64,000 nt of DNA from Spirosoma aerolatum (lineage in GTDB: Bacteria > Bacteroidota > Bacteroidia > Cytophagales > Spirosomataceae): NCBI RefSeq assembly GCF_002056795.1, contig NZ_CP020104.1, forward strand, positions 4,721,501 through 4,785,500, read 5' to 3'. Both the position numbers and the translations under genes were made by a program. The notes below the pieces were generated by a model. That model was given only the letters and a program-made list of their open reading frames with translations. It made no database searches and was not told where the DNA came from. Shown here in pieces: positions 1 through 8,523 of this stretch; within the stretch, counting starts at the first letter, position 1; every line of letters starts with the position of its first letter.

Positions 1-93
1 TTCTTAGCCATAACGTTTCGATTGTTTTGATTCTTTACAAATCAGCAACCGACCGTATTAGCATAAGGTTATTAAAGTGTTTGAATGGTCCGC

Positions 94-729
94 TTACACA
101 TTCGGCTGTGGCGTAGTCCGCAGGTAGGGCTTCACAAACGTGACACCTTTCGGGAATTTAGCCTCCAATTGATCGTTCGGCACGGCTGGGGTTACAATTA
201 CATCTTCACCGTTTTTCCAGTCGGCAGGGGTAGCCACCTGATAGTCGGCAGTCAGTTGCAGCGAATCGATTACCCGCAGAAGTTCATTGAAATTCCGCCC
301 CGTCGACGCCGGATAGGTCAATGTCAGCTTAATTTTTTTGTCGGGTCCAATGACAAATACCGAACGTACGGTTGCTTTTTCGCTGGCATTAGGATGGATC
401 ATATCGTAGAGTGTAGCCACGTTCCGATCGGGATCAGCAATGATCGGGAAGTTCACTTCCGAACCCGTAACATCTTTGATATCAGGCGTCCAACGGTTAT
501 GCGATTCCAGGTCGTCGACCGACACAGCGATCACTTTTACATTACGCTTACCAAATTCGTCTTTCAGCAATGCAGTTCTGCCTAGCTCGGTGGTACAAAC
601 CGGAGTAAAATCGGCTGGGTGCGAAAACAGCATACCCCAGGAATTAGCCAGCCATTCATGAAAGTGAATGTGGCCCTGGGTTGTATCGGCTTCAAAGTCG
701 GGAGCAATATCGCCCAAACGCAGTGACAT
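94..729 (-). CDS. Peroxiredoxin, 1-Cys (Prx6-type)
   Basis: A 211-residue AhpC/TSA-fold protein that would reduce hydrogen peroxide and organic hydroperoxides in the cytoplasm. The peroxidatic cysteine lies near residue 45 in the motif PADFTPVCTTE. The long C-terminal part (about residues 150-211, with TPADWKNGEDVIV and KPYLRTTPQ) is the extension typical of the Prx6 1-Cys group rather than short 2-Cys AhpC. There is no signal peptide. The gene stands alone on the minus strand; no OxyR-like regulator or reductase is adjacent. Start and length match the family well. Confidence 0.93.
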   Translation of the reverse strand: MSLRLGDIAPDFEADTTQGHIHFHEWLANSWGMLFSHPADFTPVCTTELGRTALLKDEFGKRNVKVIAVSVDDLESHNRWTPDIKDVTGSEVNFPIIADPDRNVATLYDMIHPNASEKATVRSVFVIGPDKKIKLTLTYPASTGRNFNELLRVIDSLQLTADYQVATPADWKNGEDVIVTPAVPNDQLEAKFPKGVTFVKPYLRTTPQPNV

Positions 730-865
730 AATAAAGGGTGGTTTTAGTTGATAAATTCTACCTGATTAATATAGTAGTTATTGAATCTAAAACCGGCATT
801 GAGCCGGTTTTGATGGGCAAACCTAAAAAATAAGCTATGAGTTCGCAATGACAGCGCTAATAAAT

Positions 866-1549
866 TTAGATCAGTTTATCTTCGACCGCCATTCGGACCA
901 GTTCAGCCGCATTACGAACCTGCAATCGACGCATCATATTGGCTCGGTGATTATCGACCGTCCGAACGCTAAGCTGCAGTTTTTCAGCAATCTCTCGGCT
1001 ACTCATGCCGGCCACCAGAAACTGTAGAATTTCTTTTTCTTTGTTGGAAAGCTTCGACTGACGTTCGGCCCGATTCTGCTTGCTGCCCTTTTTGAGCTGC
1101 TGCATATAGCCACTCAGAATAATGGAAGCTACCGGCGAACTGTAGTATTTCTCTCCACTGGCAATAGTCCGGATCGCCTTGATCATTTCGTCTGACGACG
1201 AATCTTTCAGAATATACCCGTATGCGCCTGCTTCTACCGACCGTAAAATATAGTCTTCATTATTATGCATGGATAGCATTAGCACCCGCACATTTTTATA
1301 TAACCGACTGATAACCTGTGCCGTTTGAATACCCGACATCCCCGGCAACGAAATATCCATCAAAATCAGGTCGGGTAGTTTTTCGGGGGTTTGCTGGTTG
1401 GCTTTTAGCTTATCAAGTGTTTCTTCACCATCGTTGGCTTCATCGATGATGTCTAACCCTTCGGCTTGTTCTAACAAAAGTCGGATACCATCACGAACGA
1501 TTGAATGATCGTCCACCAGCATTAATTTAGTAGGTGTCATGTTGAGCAA
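866..1549 (-). CDS. NarL/LuxR-family response regulator
   Basis: 227 residues. An N-terminal receiver domain (about 6-130) carries the phospho-acceptor Asp in LILMDISLPG and the conserved Lys in ILKDSSSDE. A C-terminal LuxR-type helix-turn-helix (about 160-222) contains LSNKEKEILQFLVAGMSSRE and SVRTVDNHRANMMRRL. Its start overlaps the end of the upstream sensor kinase gene by 23 bp, so the two are translated as a pair. It should act as the DNA-binding output of that kinase; target genes are not identifiable here. Confidence 0.93.
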   Translation of the reverse strand: MLNMTPTKLMLVDDHSIVRDGIRLLLEQAEGLDIIDEANDGEETLDKLKANQQTPEKLPDLILMDISLPGMSGIQTAQVISRLYKNVRVLMLSMHNNEDYILRSVEAGAYGYILKDSSSDEMIKAIRTIASGEKYYSSPVASIILSGYMQQLKKGSKQNRAERQSKLSNKEKEILQFLVAGMSSREIAEKLQLSVRTVDNHRANMMRRLQVRNAAELVRMAVEDKLI

Positions 1550-3098
1550 AATGCGTTTGGTAGGGAATGCTAATCTGTAATTTAGTGCCCTTTCCGGGCG
1601 TTGAATTTATTTTTAGTTTACCGTTGACGAGTTTCGTACGTTCCAGTATGTTATGCAGCCCCTGCGATGGCGGGCGGGATTTGAGCATCCGCATTTGTTC
1701 TCCCTCCTGTATAGGCTTCATCAACCCATTCGGCTGGTTCACAGAGGGTACATCAAATCCTTTTCCATCGTCACTCACTACTAATTGTAAAGAGTTTCCT
1801 CGGTCCTTTAGTTCGATATGCACGTGAGATGGTTTGCCATGGCGTACGGCATTACTAACAGCCTCCTGCGTAACCCGATACAGCATGATCTCAACATTCT
1901 TATCCAGACGAGGCATGTCTGTCGTCAGATTTGTCTTAAATGTAACGTCAATTGTTTCACTTCGGTCTTGCTCGGCTAACATTTTAATGGCAGGTATAAT
2001 CCCAAAATCACTTAACACACTGGGCATCAAATTGTTAGAAATCGTACGCGTTTCCTGAATAGTTTGAGTTACCAGACTTTTTAACGTTTTCAGATTTTTA
2101 GCATACGGGCTTACCCCATTTTGTTCGCCAACGATCATCTTGGCCAGTGCAGCCTCAAGTCCTTCAATCTGCAATTTGATAGCCGTAAGCATTTGCCCCA
2201 GCCCATCATGTAGCTCACGGGAAAGGCGTTTCCGTTCTTCCTCCTGTCCGGCAATCAGGTACGAGGTCCTCAGTTTCTGATCATCGATTTGTTGCTGGTA
2301 TTGCAATTTGGTAGCCTCAAACAGTTTTTGACGGGTTTCCTTCAGCGATTTATTGGCATTCACTAATTTTTTATTAGCTGCCGTAGTACGACTTTCAGCT
2401 TCCACCAACTGATCAAACGTTTGTTTAAGTTTTCGGGTCGCTGGTCTGAAAATTAGTAAGCCAATGGCCACCAACGTAACCAGTGTAAAAATATACGAGT
2501 AGAACTCAATGGTACGCAGCAAGGTCAGCTTTGCCCGTAATTGCGCGTTACAAACAACGACAATCCGGTCTATTTTTTCCAGAAATGGCTTTTCGTTCGC
2601 CAGCATTAGCCGAAGGTTAGCCTGCACATCGGGCTGATGTACCTCTTCAAAATGCTGCAGCTTCATCATTCGATGTGCGCTTTGCTGAAACGCTTCAAAC
2701 TGTGGCTTTATATCGGCATATAGCTGATTGATGGCATCAGAATAAACCATTTTTACTTCTCGGCCACCCGCACGGCCTTCGCGGGTTTCGAGATGGTACC
2801 GTTCAAAAACAGGATACAGTTGCCGAAGCTCGGCTACATTCTCGTCAAAACTACCTTGTTCGCTGGCGTCGGTGATCTGAAGTACCTGCTTGACAATCTG
2901 CTGACTCTGATGCCGTTGCAGGGCCGTTTGACGAACCACGACCATTTCATCTTCAATAACGCCGAAACGCCATTGCGACAGCCCCTGTCCGACGGTAAGT
3001 AGAACGGCCAGAATTAAAAACATCGTTATGTATAAACGAGTGAATCGAACGGGAATTACCGAACCGTCTTTTGCGTTATCCTGAAGTAAATCGGCCAC
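1527..3098 (-). CDS. Membrane sensor histidine kinase (HisKA_3 type)
   Basis: 523 residues. Two membrane segments (about 20-38 and 198-217) flank an extracytoplasmic sensor of about 160 residues with no domain I recognise. A coiled-coil linker follows, then the NarX/DegS-type dimerisation domain with the phospho-acceptor His in RELHDGLGQMLTAIKLQ, and a C-terminal HATPase domain (VTQEAVSNAVRHG, VVSDDGKGFD, GLHNILERTKLVNG). It phosphorylates the overlapping NarL-type regulator at 866-1549. The signal is unknown. Confidence 0.93.
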   Translation of the reverse strand: MADLLQDNAKDGSVIPVRFTRLYITMFLILAVLLTVGQGLSQWRFGVIEDEMVVVRQTALQRHQSQQIVKQVLQITDASEQGSFDENVAELRQLYPVFERYHLETREGRAGGREVKMVYSDAINQLYADIKPQFEAFQQSAHRMMKLQHFEEVHQPDVQANLRLMLANEKPFLEKIDRIVVVCNAQLRAKLTLLRTIEFYSYIFTLVTLVAIGLLIFRPATRKLKQTFDQLVEAESRTTAANKKLVNANKSLKETRQKLFEATKLQYQQQIDDQKLRTSYLIAGQEEERKRLSRELHDGLGQMLTAIKLQIEGLEAALAKMIVGEQNGVSPYAKNLKTLKSLVTQTIQETRTISNNLMPSVLSDFGIIPAIKMLAEQDRSETIDVTFKTNLTTDMPRLDKNVEIMLYRVTQEAVSNAVRHGKPSHVHIELKDRGNSLQLVVSDDGKGFDVPSVNQPNGLMKPIQEGEQMRMLKSRPPSQGLHNILERTKLVNGKLKINSTPGKGTKLQISIPYQTHFAQHDTY

Positions 3099-3188
3099 TG
3101 AACAGCGTAATCAAGTCAAAATGATTTATAAAAGTAATCTTTTTTGTAGTTTTACCATTAGTTTCTATCGTTAAAGTCTTTCAACGCC

Positions 3189-3686
3189 ATGAACCGTATC
3201 GTTATCGCTTTCCTATGCATATCGCTCGTAGCCTCGGCTTTTCGGCCTGCTAAGTTGCCCGTCGAGCTAACTACCTCAAAAGCTGCTCCATCCGTCGCTG
3301 CCGAGCCCGTCAAACTGTCGTGGGAAGTGTTGCGTGATGTGACGTTCAAGAAGAAATGGTATGCCGAAGAATCGGTGTATATGCTCTACCCTACCTTTGG
3401 CCAGAGTATTCAGAAACTGAATGGCAAAACGGTTGAGCTGACGGGTTATGTGCTACCGGTCGATCTGGAAACGAACGTGTATGTGCTTTCGGCATTCCCC
3501 TATAGTGCCTGCTTCTTCTGCGGTGGTGCTGGCCCGGAATCGGTCGTATCACTAAAATTCAAGAAATCGGACAAGAAGTTTAAGACGGATGAACGTCGGA
3601 CCTTCCGGGGCACCCTTAAACTGAATGCAGACAATATTTACGAACTGAACTACATTCTGGCTGATGCTGAGATGGTTGGTCAATAA
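3189..3686 (+). CDS. Secreted DUF3299-like protein
   Basis: 165 residues with an N-terminal signal peptide (MNRIVIAFLCISLVASAF). The rest resembles the DUF3299 family: GKTVELTGYVLPVD, then FPYSACFFCGGAGPESVV, in which the CxxC pair could bind metal or form a disulphide. The family is exported and has no settled function. It is divergent from the kinase gene at 1527-3098 and is followed directly by a 66-bp palindromic terminator, so it is probably monocistronic. Confidence 0.75.
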   Translation: MNRIVIAFLCISLVASAFRPAKLPVELTTSKAAPSVAAEPVKLSWEVLRDVTFKKKWYAEESVYMLYPTFGQSIQKLNGKTVELTGYVLPVDLETNVYVLSAFPYSACFFCGGAGPESVVSLKFKKSDKKFKTDERRTFRGTLKLNADNIYELNYILADAEMVGQ

Positions 3687-3690
3687 GTTG

Positions 3691-3756
3691 CTTCGTTTCA
3701 AAACAAAAATCCCGCCTATTCATATGAATAGGCGGGATTTTTGTTTTGAAACGAAG
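3691..3756. terminator. Perfect 66-bp palindrome, bidirectional terminator
   Basis: Two 33-base arms (3691-3723 and 3724-3756) are exact reverse complements with no spacer. The centre is GC-rich (cccgcctatt/aataggcggg) and is flanked by A- and T-runs, so each strand ends its hairpin with a T-run. It lies 4 bp after the stop of the DUF3299-like gene. Confidence 0.85.
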
Positions 3757-3838
3757 TCCCCCCGTCAAGTAGCTTCACAGGCTTTCCAACCTTTTATCAT
3801 TGCGTTTGCTCTTTAGGCAAACCCTAATCAACAAGGTT

Positions 3839-4270
3839 ATGAAAACGTCAGCTTTTCTTGCAGTAGGTTTCCTGGCACTTTTCGGACTTACCGAAAGCTG
3901 CACGAATCAAACAACTGCCCCCTGCGGCCAGCCCCAGCAGGTAACGGCCGATTCTGAATGCTATACGGGTAATGGCCTGCGACTAACAGCCAGTCAGTAT
4001 GGCGATGCCCCTCTAAGTTTCACTTGGGATATTTATGCACTGAAAGATACCAGCCGCATTATGGGGTTTACATCGAAGGATGAAAAAATAAAAATGATTG
4101 AAGGCAGCACCTTTGTTGTACATGACAGCTTGGTAAGTAAGTACCAGCGACTAATTGTTAACGTAGCAGCTAACTGCGGAGGCCAACTCAAATACTCGAA
4201 CTACTACGCATTTGTAAAAAAGACCTCGACGAGCAGCAACTGCACTACCTGGGTTAATCAAAACCAGTAA
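3839..4270 (+). CDS. Small secreted protein, possible lipoprotein
   Basis: 143 residues from the ATG at 3839 (MKTSAFLAVGFLALFGLT then ESCTNQ); an in-frame ATG at 3800 would add 13 residues before the signal peptide and is less likely. The Cys after the hydrophobic stretch may be lipidated, but the lipobox (LTESC) is imperfect. The mature part has about five cysteines and a beta-rich composition, and I recognise no domain. It is the last gene before the integrated element. Confidence 0.6.
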   Translation: MKTSAFLAVGFLALFGLTESCTNQTTAPCGQPQQVTADSECYTGNGLRLTASQYGDAPLSFTWDIYALKDTSRIMGFTSKDEKIKMIEGSTFVVHDSLVSKYQRLIVNVAANCGGQLKYSNYYAFVKKTSTSSNCTTWVNQNQ

Positions 4271-4469
4271 CCTGGTTACGACGACTTGGCAGAATCAGCT
4301 GGCTTTCTATCCTCGACCCAAAGTTTAATGCTATTGCCTTCGGGTCGAGAATATGGACGAGCTTGCCATAATCGAAAACGGTATCTCATCCTCAACGGTT
4401 ATACCATCGTGTATGAGCTGATCCTAGAAAATTGTAAATAAGCTATATAGAAGGGAATACTACCAAAAA

Positions 4470-4501
4470 AAATGCTGTCTCCGGTTTAGGAAACAGCATT
4501 T
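4470..4501 (-). terminator. Intrinsic terminator, probably the original one of tRNA-Ala
   Basis: Read on the minus strand, aaatgctgt and acagcattt (arms 4493-4501 and 4470-4478) form a stem followed by about eight Ts (complement of the A-run at 4465-4472). It lies just outside the left attachment site and points away from it. Before integration it would have stood about 14 bp downstream of the tRNA-Ala gene now at 23331-23404. Confidence 0.7.
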
Positions 4502-4514
4502 AAACGTGTACTTA

Positions 4515-4540
4515 GTGGAGAATATCGGACTCTAGCCGAT
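4515..4540. repeat. attL, left attachment site
   Basis: Matches 23330-23355 in direct orientation: 15 identical bases (gtggagaatatcgga), then ccgat after a divergent tRNA T-loop segment (4 mismatches in 26). It forms a 9-bp stem of its own (gaatatcgg and ccgatattc), a mimic of the tRNA T-arm region. Confidence 0.8.
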
Positions 4541-4589
4541 ATTCCCACAGCATTGCGATATAATCGCGGCACTGGCCGTTTCAAGGCCA

Positions 4590-4602
4590 AAACACCCCTA
4601 AA
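4590..4602 (+). repeat. 13-bp inverted end motif, left copy
   Basis: The sequence aaacacccctaaa occurs here and, in inverted orientation, at 23316-23328 just inside the right att core. Paired short sites inside the ends are typical arm-type binding sites of tyrosine integrases; that role is inferred. Confidence 0.45.
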
Positions 4603-4658
4603 CCCTACTTTCTTACTCTAGTGTTTAAAGTGTAACTGCTTTTTTGTTAACTATTTTG

Positions 4659-5000
4659 TTAAACCAGTTGTGCCGCGTTCGGAAAAAAACGTACCTGACT
4701 TTCAAGTAGTTTTATACGTTCGTCTTTCTCCTTTAGTAGCTTTTTATATAGCTCAATCACAATACTATCATTCTGCTCATTAGTTATAATAGCAGAACCT
4801 TCATTAGTGCCTTCGTAGAACTCATCAATATCAAAATCCAACAACGAAGCATACTTCATTAATACCTTACGGCTTATTGATTCTGCCTTAAAGTTCCTTT
4901 CTACTGCAACTCTAGTAATATCTAACCTTTCGGACAACTGCTTAATATTAAAGCCTTTAGCTGCCGCCATTGATCTAAGTTTTCTTCCTTGGTGTTCCAT
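4659..5000 (-). CDS. HTH (XRE-like) repressor candidate with C-terminal coiled coil
   Basis: 113 residues. An N-terminal helix-turn-helix (about 8-55: AKGFNIKQLSERLDITRVAV) resembles XRE/Cro-type domains, and residues 78-105 (ELYKKLLKEKDERIKLLESQ) predict a coiled coil for dimerisation. It is the leftmost gene of the element and is divergent from the early operon starting at 5136. The shared 135-bp gap holds palindromic sequences (5060-5084). By position and fold it is the lysogeny-type regulator, an inference. It lacks a LexA-like protease domain, so de-repression would need another route. Confidence 0.75.
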   Translation of the reverse strand: MEHQGRKLRSMAAAKGFNIKQLSERLDITRVAVERNFKAESISRKVLMKYASLLDFDIDEFYEGTNEGSAIITNEQNDSIVIELYKKLLKEKDERIKLLESQVRFFPNAAQLV

Positions 5001-5059
5001 GTATGTAAAAAATGTTTGTTTTTAGTTGTATTGTAACATAAATCTTACCTATACTTGCC

Positions 5060-5084
5060 ACCGTTATAACGGTAAAATATACCG
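5060..5084. promoter_or_regulatory. Overlapping palindromes in divergent promoter region, candidate operator
   Basis: The 14-bp perfect palindrome accgttataacggt (5060-5073) overlaps a second dyad, cggta-N5-taccg (5070-5084). Both share the half-site accg/cggt and lie between the HTH gene and the early operon, where a repressor of both promoters would bind. Confidence 0.5.
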
Positions 5085-5135
5085 CTAAAACGACAAATAT
5101 CAAATTTAAATCTATCTTAAAATACATCATTCCCT

Positions 5136-5420
5136 ATGCGTAAGAAAATAACAAAAAGCAAAGGTTTAATTGGCCGTTTATATGATTCGGCTAAACCCTC
5201 TGAACAACTTATGTTCCGGGCGGAACTCCTTAAGGCTCAGGAACAGTATGGAACTGATTATGCAAAACGGTTTCGCGATCATTACCAGTACTGCGAAAAC
5301 CCTTATGAAGTGCTTTCGATCTATTTAGACTTAGCTCGTAAGTATTTGGGCTATGTCGATGGGCAACCTATGCCAACGGATTCAATGTTAGAAACCCTTC
5401 AAATGGAGCAAGCCGCATGA
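5136..5420 (+). CDS. Hypothetical early protein
   Basis: 94 residues, basic at the N-terminus (MRKKITKSKG), predicted alpha-helical, without membrane segment or a domain I recognise. First gene of the early operon. Its stop overlaps the start of the next gene (ATGA at 5417-5420), so translation is coupled through to the RepA-like ATPase. A role in replication or its control is only suggested by position. Confidence 0.65.
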   Translation: MRKKITKSKGLIGRLYDSAKPSEQLMFRAELLKAQEQYGTDYAKRFRDHYQYCENPYEVLSIYLDLARKYLGYVDGQPMPTDSMLETLQMEQAA

Positions 5421-5575
5421 ATCAACGTGAACAACTCCGTGAAATGCGTAGGCTCCTAGCCAGTGGCCGGGCCGAAGATCGTAAGAAAGCCAAAGATGTT
5501 CTGGCATCCATTGGACGCCATTCCAAGCAGGTAAAGAAAGAAGCGGCCAAACAACAAACCAGCCTTTTCGACTAA
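5417..5575 (+). CDS. Small basic early protein, 52 aa
   Basis: ATG at 5417 overlaps the previous stop as ATGA, and the TAA at 5573-5575 overlaps the next ATG as TAATG. The 52 residues (MNQREQLREMRRLLASGRAE at the N-terminus) are rich in Lys, Arg and Ala, and likely helical; the protein ends QQTSLFD. That C-terminal QxxLF-like peptide resembles the beta-clamp binding motif (QLxLF), so an interaction with the replisome sliding clamp is possible but unproven. Tight coupling on both sides supports a real gene. Confidence 0.7.
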   Translation: MNQREQLREMRRLLASGRAEDRKKAKDVLASIGRHSKQVKKEAAKQQTSLFD

Positions 5576-6069
5576 TGACCGACATTCAAAATGGCTCCTA
5601 CCTAATGGCCGGGGGAATCTGGGCGGAACTCAACAGGCGCAAATCATTTGCCCGGTTTGCGACCATTAAAAACCTGCTCAGTAGCCACATTACCCGAACG
5701 CTATACGACGAAAGCCGGGCCGATGTGCTAACTCTCATTAGCCGCAAAATCAGCCGGAAAGAATACCTGATAAAAAGGCAGGATGAAGAATTTAACGAAC
5801 AACTACATAAACAGATAACCAGCGTAGAAAGCGAAATTTCTACGCTGTTGGCGTTCGTAAAAGCCTTTGACCGTATGGCCGAATTTATGCAGGATGAAAC
5901 AGCCGGATTTGTCGAAGAATGGTATAGGGCCAAGCATCAAAACCTGATCTTAAACCAACTACTCGACGCACAAACCGAACTAGCCCACACATGGGGCGAA
6001 ACGGCTTTTAAACTCTATGGTGACTATATCCAGCAACAAGCCACTTCCACCAAGTTCACCAATGCCTAA
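5575..6069 (+). CDS. Hypothetical early protein, helical
   Basis: 164 residues, largely alpha-helical with a central coiled-coil-like stretch (about 60-110, RKEYLIKRQDEEFNEQ). No signal peptide, membrane segment or family that I recognise. Start overlaps the upstream stop by one base and its end overlaps the RepA-like gene by 8 bp. The four early genes form one coupled operon. Confidence 0.65.
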   Translation: MTDIQNGSYLMAGGIWAELNRRKSFARFATIKNLLSSHITRTLYDESRADVLTLISRKISRKEYLIKRQDEEFNEQLHKQITSVESEISTLLAFVKAFDRMAEFMQDETAGFVEEWYRAKHQNLILNQLLDAQTELAHTWGETAFKLYGDYIQQQATSTKFTNA

Positions 6070-7171
6070 CGACATCGACGCGCTAATTGAGCGCAATAAT
6101 ACCACTACGCCGATAGTACCTTTGTTGTCCCCTACGAAACCCACCAAAGTAAGCTTAAAAGACCTACAAAACAGGCGGTTAACCAATACCACCAAATACC
6201 CGGCTCCTACGCCGGTCATTCGCATTTCTGGCACTAACTACGCCAATGCCGGTATGATCTCAGCCTTAACCGGGCCACCTAAAAGCGGCAAAACAACCGT
6301 TATAGGTTTTATGATTGCTACCGCCTTTAGCCACTTCAACGACCGAGCGCAATCGCTCGACATAGAAACTACTTTTGCCAATGGTAGAGATGTGGTTTAC
6401 TTGGATTTTGAACAGCACATATCTAGTACTCAGGATTTACAGGATAAAGTTTTAAAGTATGCCGGATTAAGCCAAACCCCTGAAAATCTATTCATTTATA
6501 ATCTTCTGGAAATGTCGTTAGACGAACGCCGGGAAACGATTGACCTTGTTTTTAAGGAACACAAAATGCACCTATTAATTATCGACGGACTTGCCGATAT
6601 TCTAACCAGTGTAAACGACGAAGAAAAATCGAATGCGCTGATAGAAGAATTGTCTTTACTTGCGTCCCGGCATAATACGGCAGTTGTGGTTGTCATTCAC
6701 GAAAACAAAGGGGGCGGTTCTGTTCGTGGTCACTTAGGTAGCCAGATTGAGCGCAAATGCGCCGGGCTAATCTCGATCAAGAAAGACCGTGAGAAAAAGA
6801 TACATAGTATAGAAAGCCGTTTGATACGGATAGGCGACGATTTTGAAACGGTCTACTTCCATTTCTCGGAAGAACAAAAACGAATGGTCTTACTAGATGC
6901 AGTAGCAACGGCAGAACTTAATGAAGAAGCGAAACAATCGGCGGCTGCTAAGAAAGAAGAAAAGACCAAAGGCTTAATGCACCTATGTTTTGGCAACCTT
7001 ACCGAACTGCCAATTAAGGAGTTACGTGCCAAAGTATGCCATTTTTCGCCGGGTACAAATTCCGACAAAAACGCAGATTATCACATTAAACAGGCCGTTG
7101 ACGCTGGCATAATAACCGTTACAGGCGAACGCCAGCATCGTCTATATACGTATGTCAAAGCGCAAGCATGA
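6062..7171 (+). CDS. RepA-like RecA-fold ATPase (AAA_25 type), replication candidate
   Basis: 369 residues from the ATG at 6062, which overlaps the previous stop; an in-frame ATG at 6017 lies deep in the upstream gene. The Walker A motif is GPPKSGKTTV (about residue 75), Walker B is HLLIIDGLADI, and a sensor-like segment reads VVVVIHENKGGGSVRGHLGS, as in RepA/DnaB-type hexameric helicases of plasmids and phages. The last 70 residues (ELPIKELRAKVCHF, DYHIKQAVDAGIITV) look like a winged helix for DNA binding. Probable helicase or helicase loader for the element; no primase or rolling-circle Rep is visible beside it. A packaging ATPase is less likely given the RecA/RepA-like motifs. Confidence 0.8.
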   Translation: MPNDIDALIERNNTTTPIVPLLSPTKPTKVSLKDLQNRRLTNTTKYPAPTPVIRISGTNYANAGMISALTGPPKSGKTTVIGFMIATAFSHFNDRAQSLDIETTFANGRDVVYLDFEQHISSTQDLQDKVLKYAGLSQTPENLFIYNLLEMSLDERRETIDLVFKEHKMHLLIIDGLADILTSVNDEEKSNALIEELSLLASRHNTAVVVVIHENKGGGSVRGHLGSQIERKCAGLISIKKDREKKIHSIESRLIRIGDDFETVYFHFSEEQKRMVLLDAVATAELNEEAKQSAAAKKEEKTKGLMHLCFGNLTELPIKELRAKVCHFSPGTNSDKNADYHIKQAVDAGIITVTGERQHRLYTYVKAQA

Positions 7172-7318
7172 AAAATAGTACAATTAATTTTCCACCTTCA
7201 AACACACATTTTATGGTTAGCCAAATTGAAAGCCTTTCTAAAATCGTAAAGTGTCTTAACCCCCTGAATGGCTGGACAAAATTGCAAAAACAGTTTAGTC
7301 CTTTTACATTCAGATACC

Positions 7319-7630
7319 ATGAGCAAACTAAGGCGGAGTTTTACTCCCGAAGACCGCTATTCCATCGTCCAGGAAGCAATCCGTGACGGCCATGCTGACA
7401 CCTGTCGCAAATACAATCTATCCCCTTCATTGCTGCGCAAATGGCGATTGAAATATTTAAGCAAAGGCAAAGAAGGCCTCAAAGATTCCTATGCACGCGT
7501 CGATCCCCAGCTTCGAGTGCTGGAAGAAGAAAATGATCGCCTGAAGCGGATTGTAGCAAAACAAGCTTTGGAACTGGAGATCAAAAGCGAACTGCTAAAA
7601 AAAACGACTATTCAACCTCGGAGAAACTAG
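7319..7630 (+). CDS. IS3-family transposase OrfA
   Basis: 103 residues from the ATG at 7319 (MSKLRRSFTPEDRYSIVQEA), 67 bp inside the left IS end; an in-frame ATG at 7268 lies within the terminal repeat region. It has a helix-turn-helix for binding the IS ends (ADTCRKYNLSPSLLRKWRL) and a leucine-zipper-like helix (LRVLEEENDRLKRIVAKQAL). An A8 run at 7597-7604 near its end is a probable -1 slippage site, giving an OrfAB fusion with the downstream frame. Confidence 0.9.
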   Translation: MSKLRRSFTPEDRYSIVQEAIRDGHADTCRKYNLSPSLLRKWRLKYLSKGKEGLKDSYARVDPQLRVLEEENDRLKRIVAKQALELEIKSELLKKTTIQPRRN

Positions 7631-7635
7631 CACTA

Positions 7636-8523
7636 ATGAAGCAGTTCGAACATCAAGTAAGTCGTACCCTGTTATGCCAGTGGCTTAGCGTGCCTCGGAG
7701 CGTGTCTTATTACCAACCTCAATCAGGTAGGCCTGGGGCAAAGCCCAGCCAGGTAACCATGAAACTGGATGGATCGTGGGTGGACAATCAACTGGTCGTG
7801 CTCAGTATTCGGCAACTGCTGGATGTTGAGTTCAATGCCCTTGGCTACGAATACATCACCCACGAGTTGAAAAAAGAGTACTTGATTAATAAAAAAAAGG
7901 TATATCGGCTCATGCAGGAGCATAATTTACTTCTGGGCAAAGTGTTCCGGCCGACAGGTAAGCGGGAGTTCGTTAAATTCAGACGAATTGTAGCTACCAA
8001 GCCCTTAGAATACCTATGTTGGGATATCAAGTACGTCTGGGTACAAGGGGAACGACGGAATTACTATCTGTTGAGCGTCATTGATGTGTATAGCCGCAAA
8101 ATTCTGGATTGGCTATTCCAAGGCAGTATTCGCCAAATCGACTTGATCAATCTTTTTCGACGAATAAATCGGAGTCATGAACTGAAAGGGGTCATTTTGC
8201 GCAATGATAATGGCAGTCAATTCATTGCTCATTCAGTGCGTAACTTTTTGAAAAGCTCAGAGATCAAGCAGGAATTCACGCACGTAGCCACCCCTGAAGA
8301 GAACTCGTACATTGAAGCTTTTCACAGTATTCTAGAACATGATGTGATTGAGCGAAATGAGTTTGCCAGCTACTATGAGGCCAAAGAAATGTTAGGGCGT
8401 TATTTTTCCCATTACAACCATCATCGATTGCACCGTTCGATCGGTTTTATTACACCGCAGCAAAAGTGGGAGGAAGCAGAGTTAGTTTTTGACACAATCT
8501 TTTCAGAAAATCTGTCCAGTTAA
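7636..8523 (+). CDS. IS3-family transposase OrfB (DDE integrase core)
   Basis: 295 residues from the ATG at 7636; the frame is open back to the A8 run at 7597, so the natural product is probably the OrfAB frameshift fusion. An HTH_21-like segment (ALGYEYITHELKKEYLI) precedes the rve catalytic core with Asp in LCWDIKYVW, Asp in LRNDNGSQF and Glu in TPEENSYIEAFHSILE, followed by the usual YNHHRLHRSIGFITPQ. All three catalytic acids are present, so it looks active. Confidence 0.93.
   Translation: MKQFEHQVSRTLLCQWLSVPRSVSYYQPQSGRPGAKPSQVTMKLDGSWVDNQLVVLSIRQLLDVEFNALGYEYITHELKKEYLINKKKVYRLMQEHNLLLGKVFRPTGKREFVKFRRIVATKPLEYLCWDIKYVWVQGERRNYYLLSVIDVYSRKILDWLFQGSIRQIDLINLFRRINRSHELKGVILRNDNGSQFIAHSVRNFLKSSEIKQEFTHVATPEENSYIEAFHSILEHDVIERNEFASYYEAKEMLGRYFSHYNHHRLHRSIGFITPQQKWEEAELVFDTIFSENLSS

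Noticed and set aside
3158..3349. A short minus-strand frame opposite the DUF3299-like gene
   Set aside because: It overlaps a well-supported signal peptide and gene start on the plus strand and has no features of its own.
6062..7171. RepA-like ATPase as a viral DNA-packaging ATPase
   Set aside because: The Walker and sensor motifs and the C-terminal winged helix fit RepA/DnaB-type replication ATPases better, and the gene sits in the early operon, not in the cassette.
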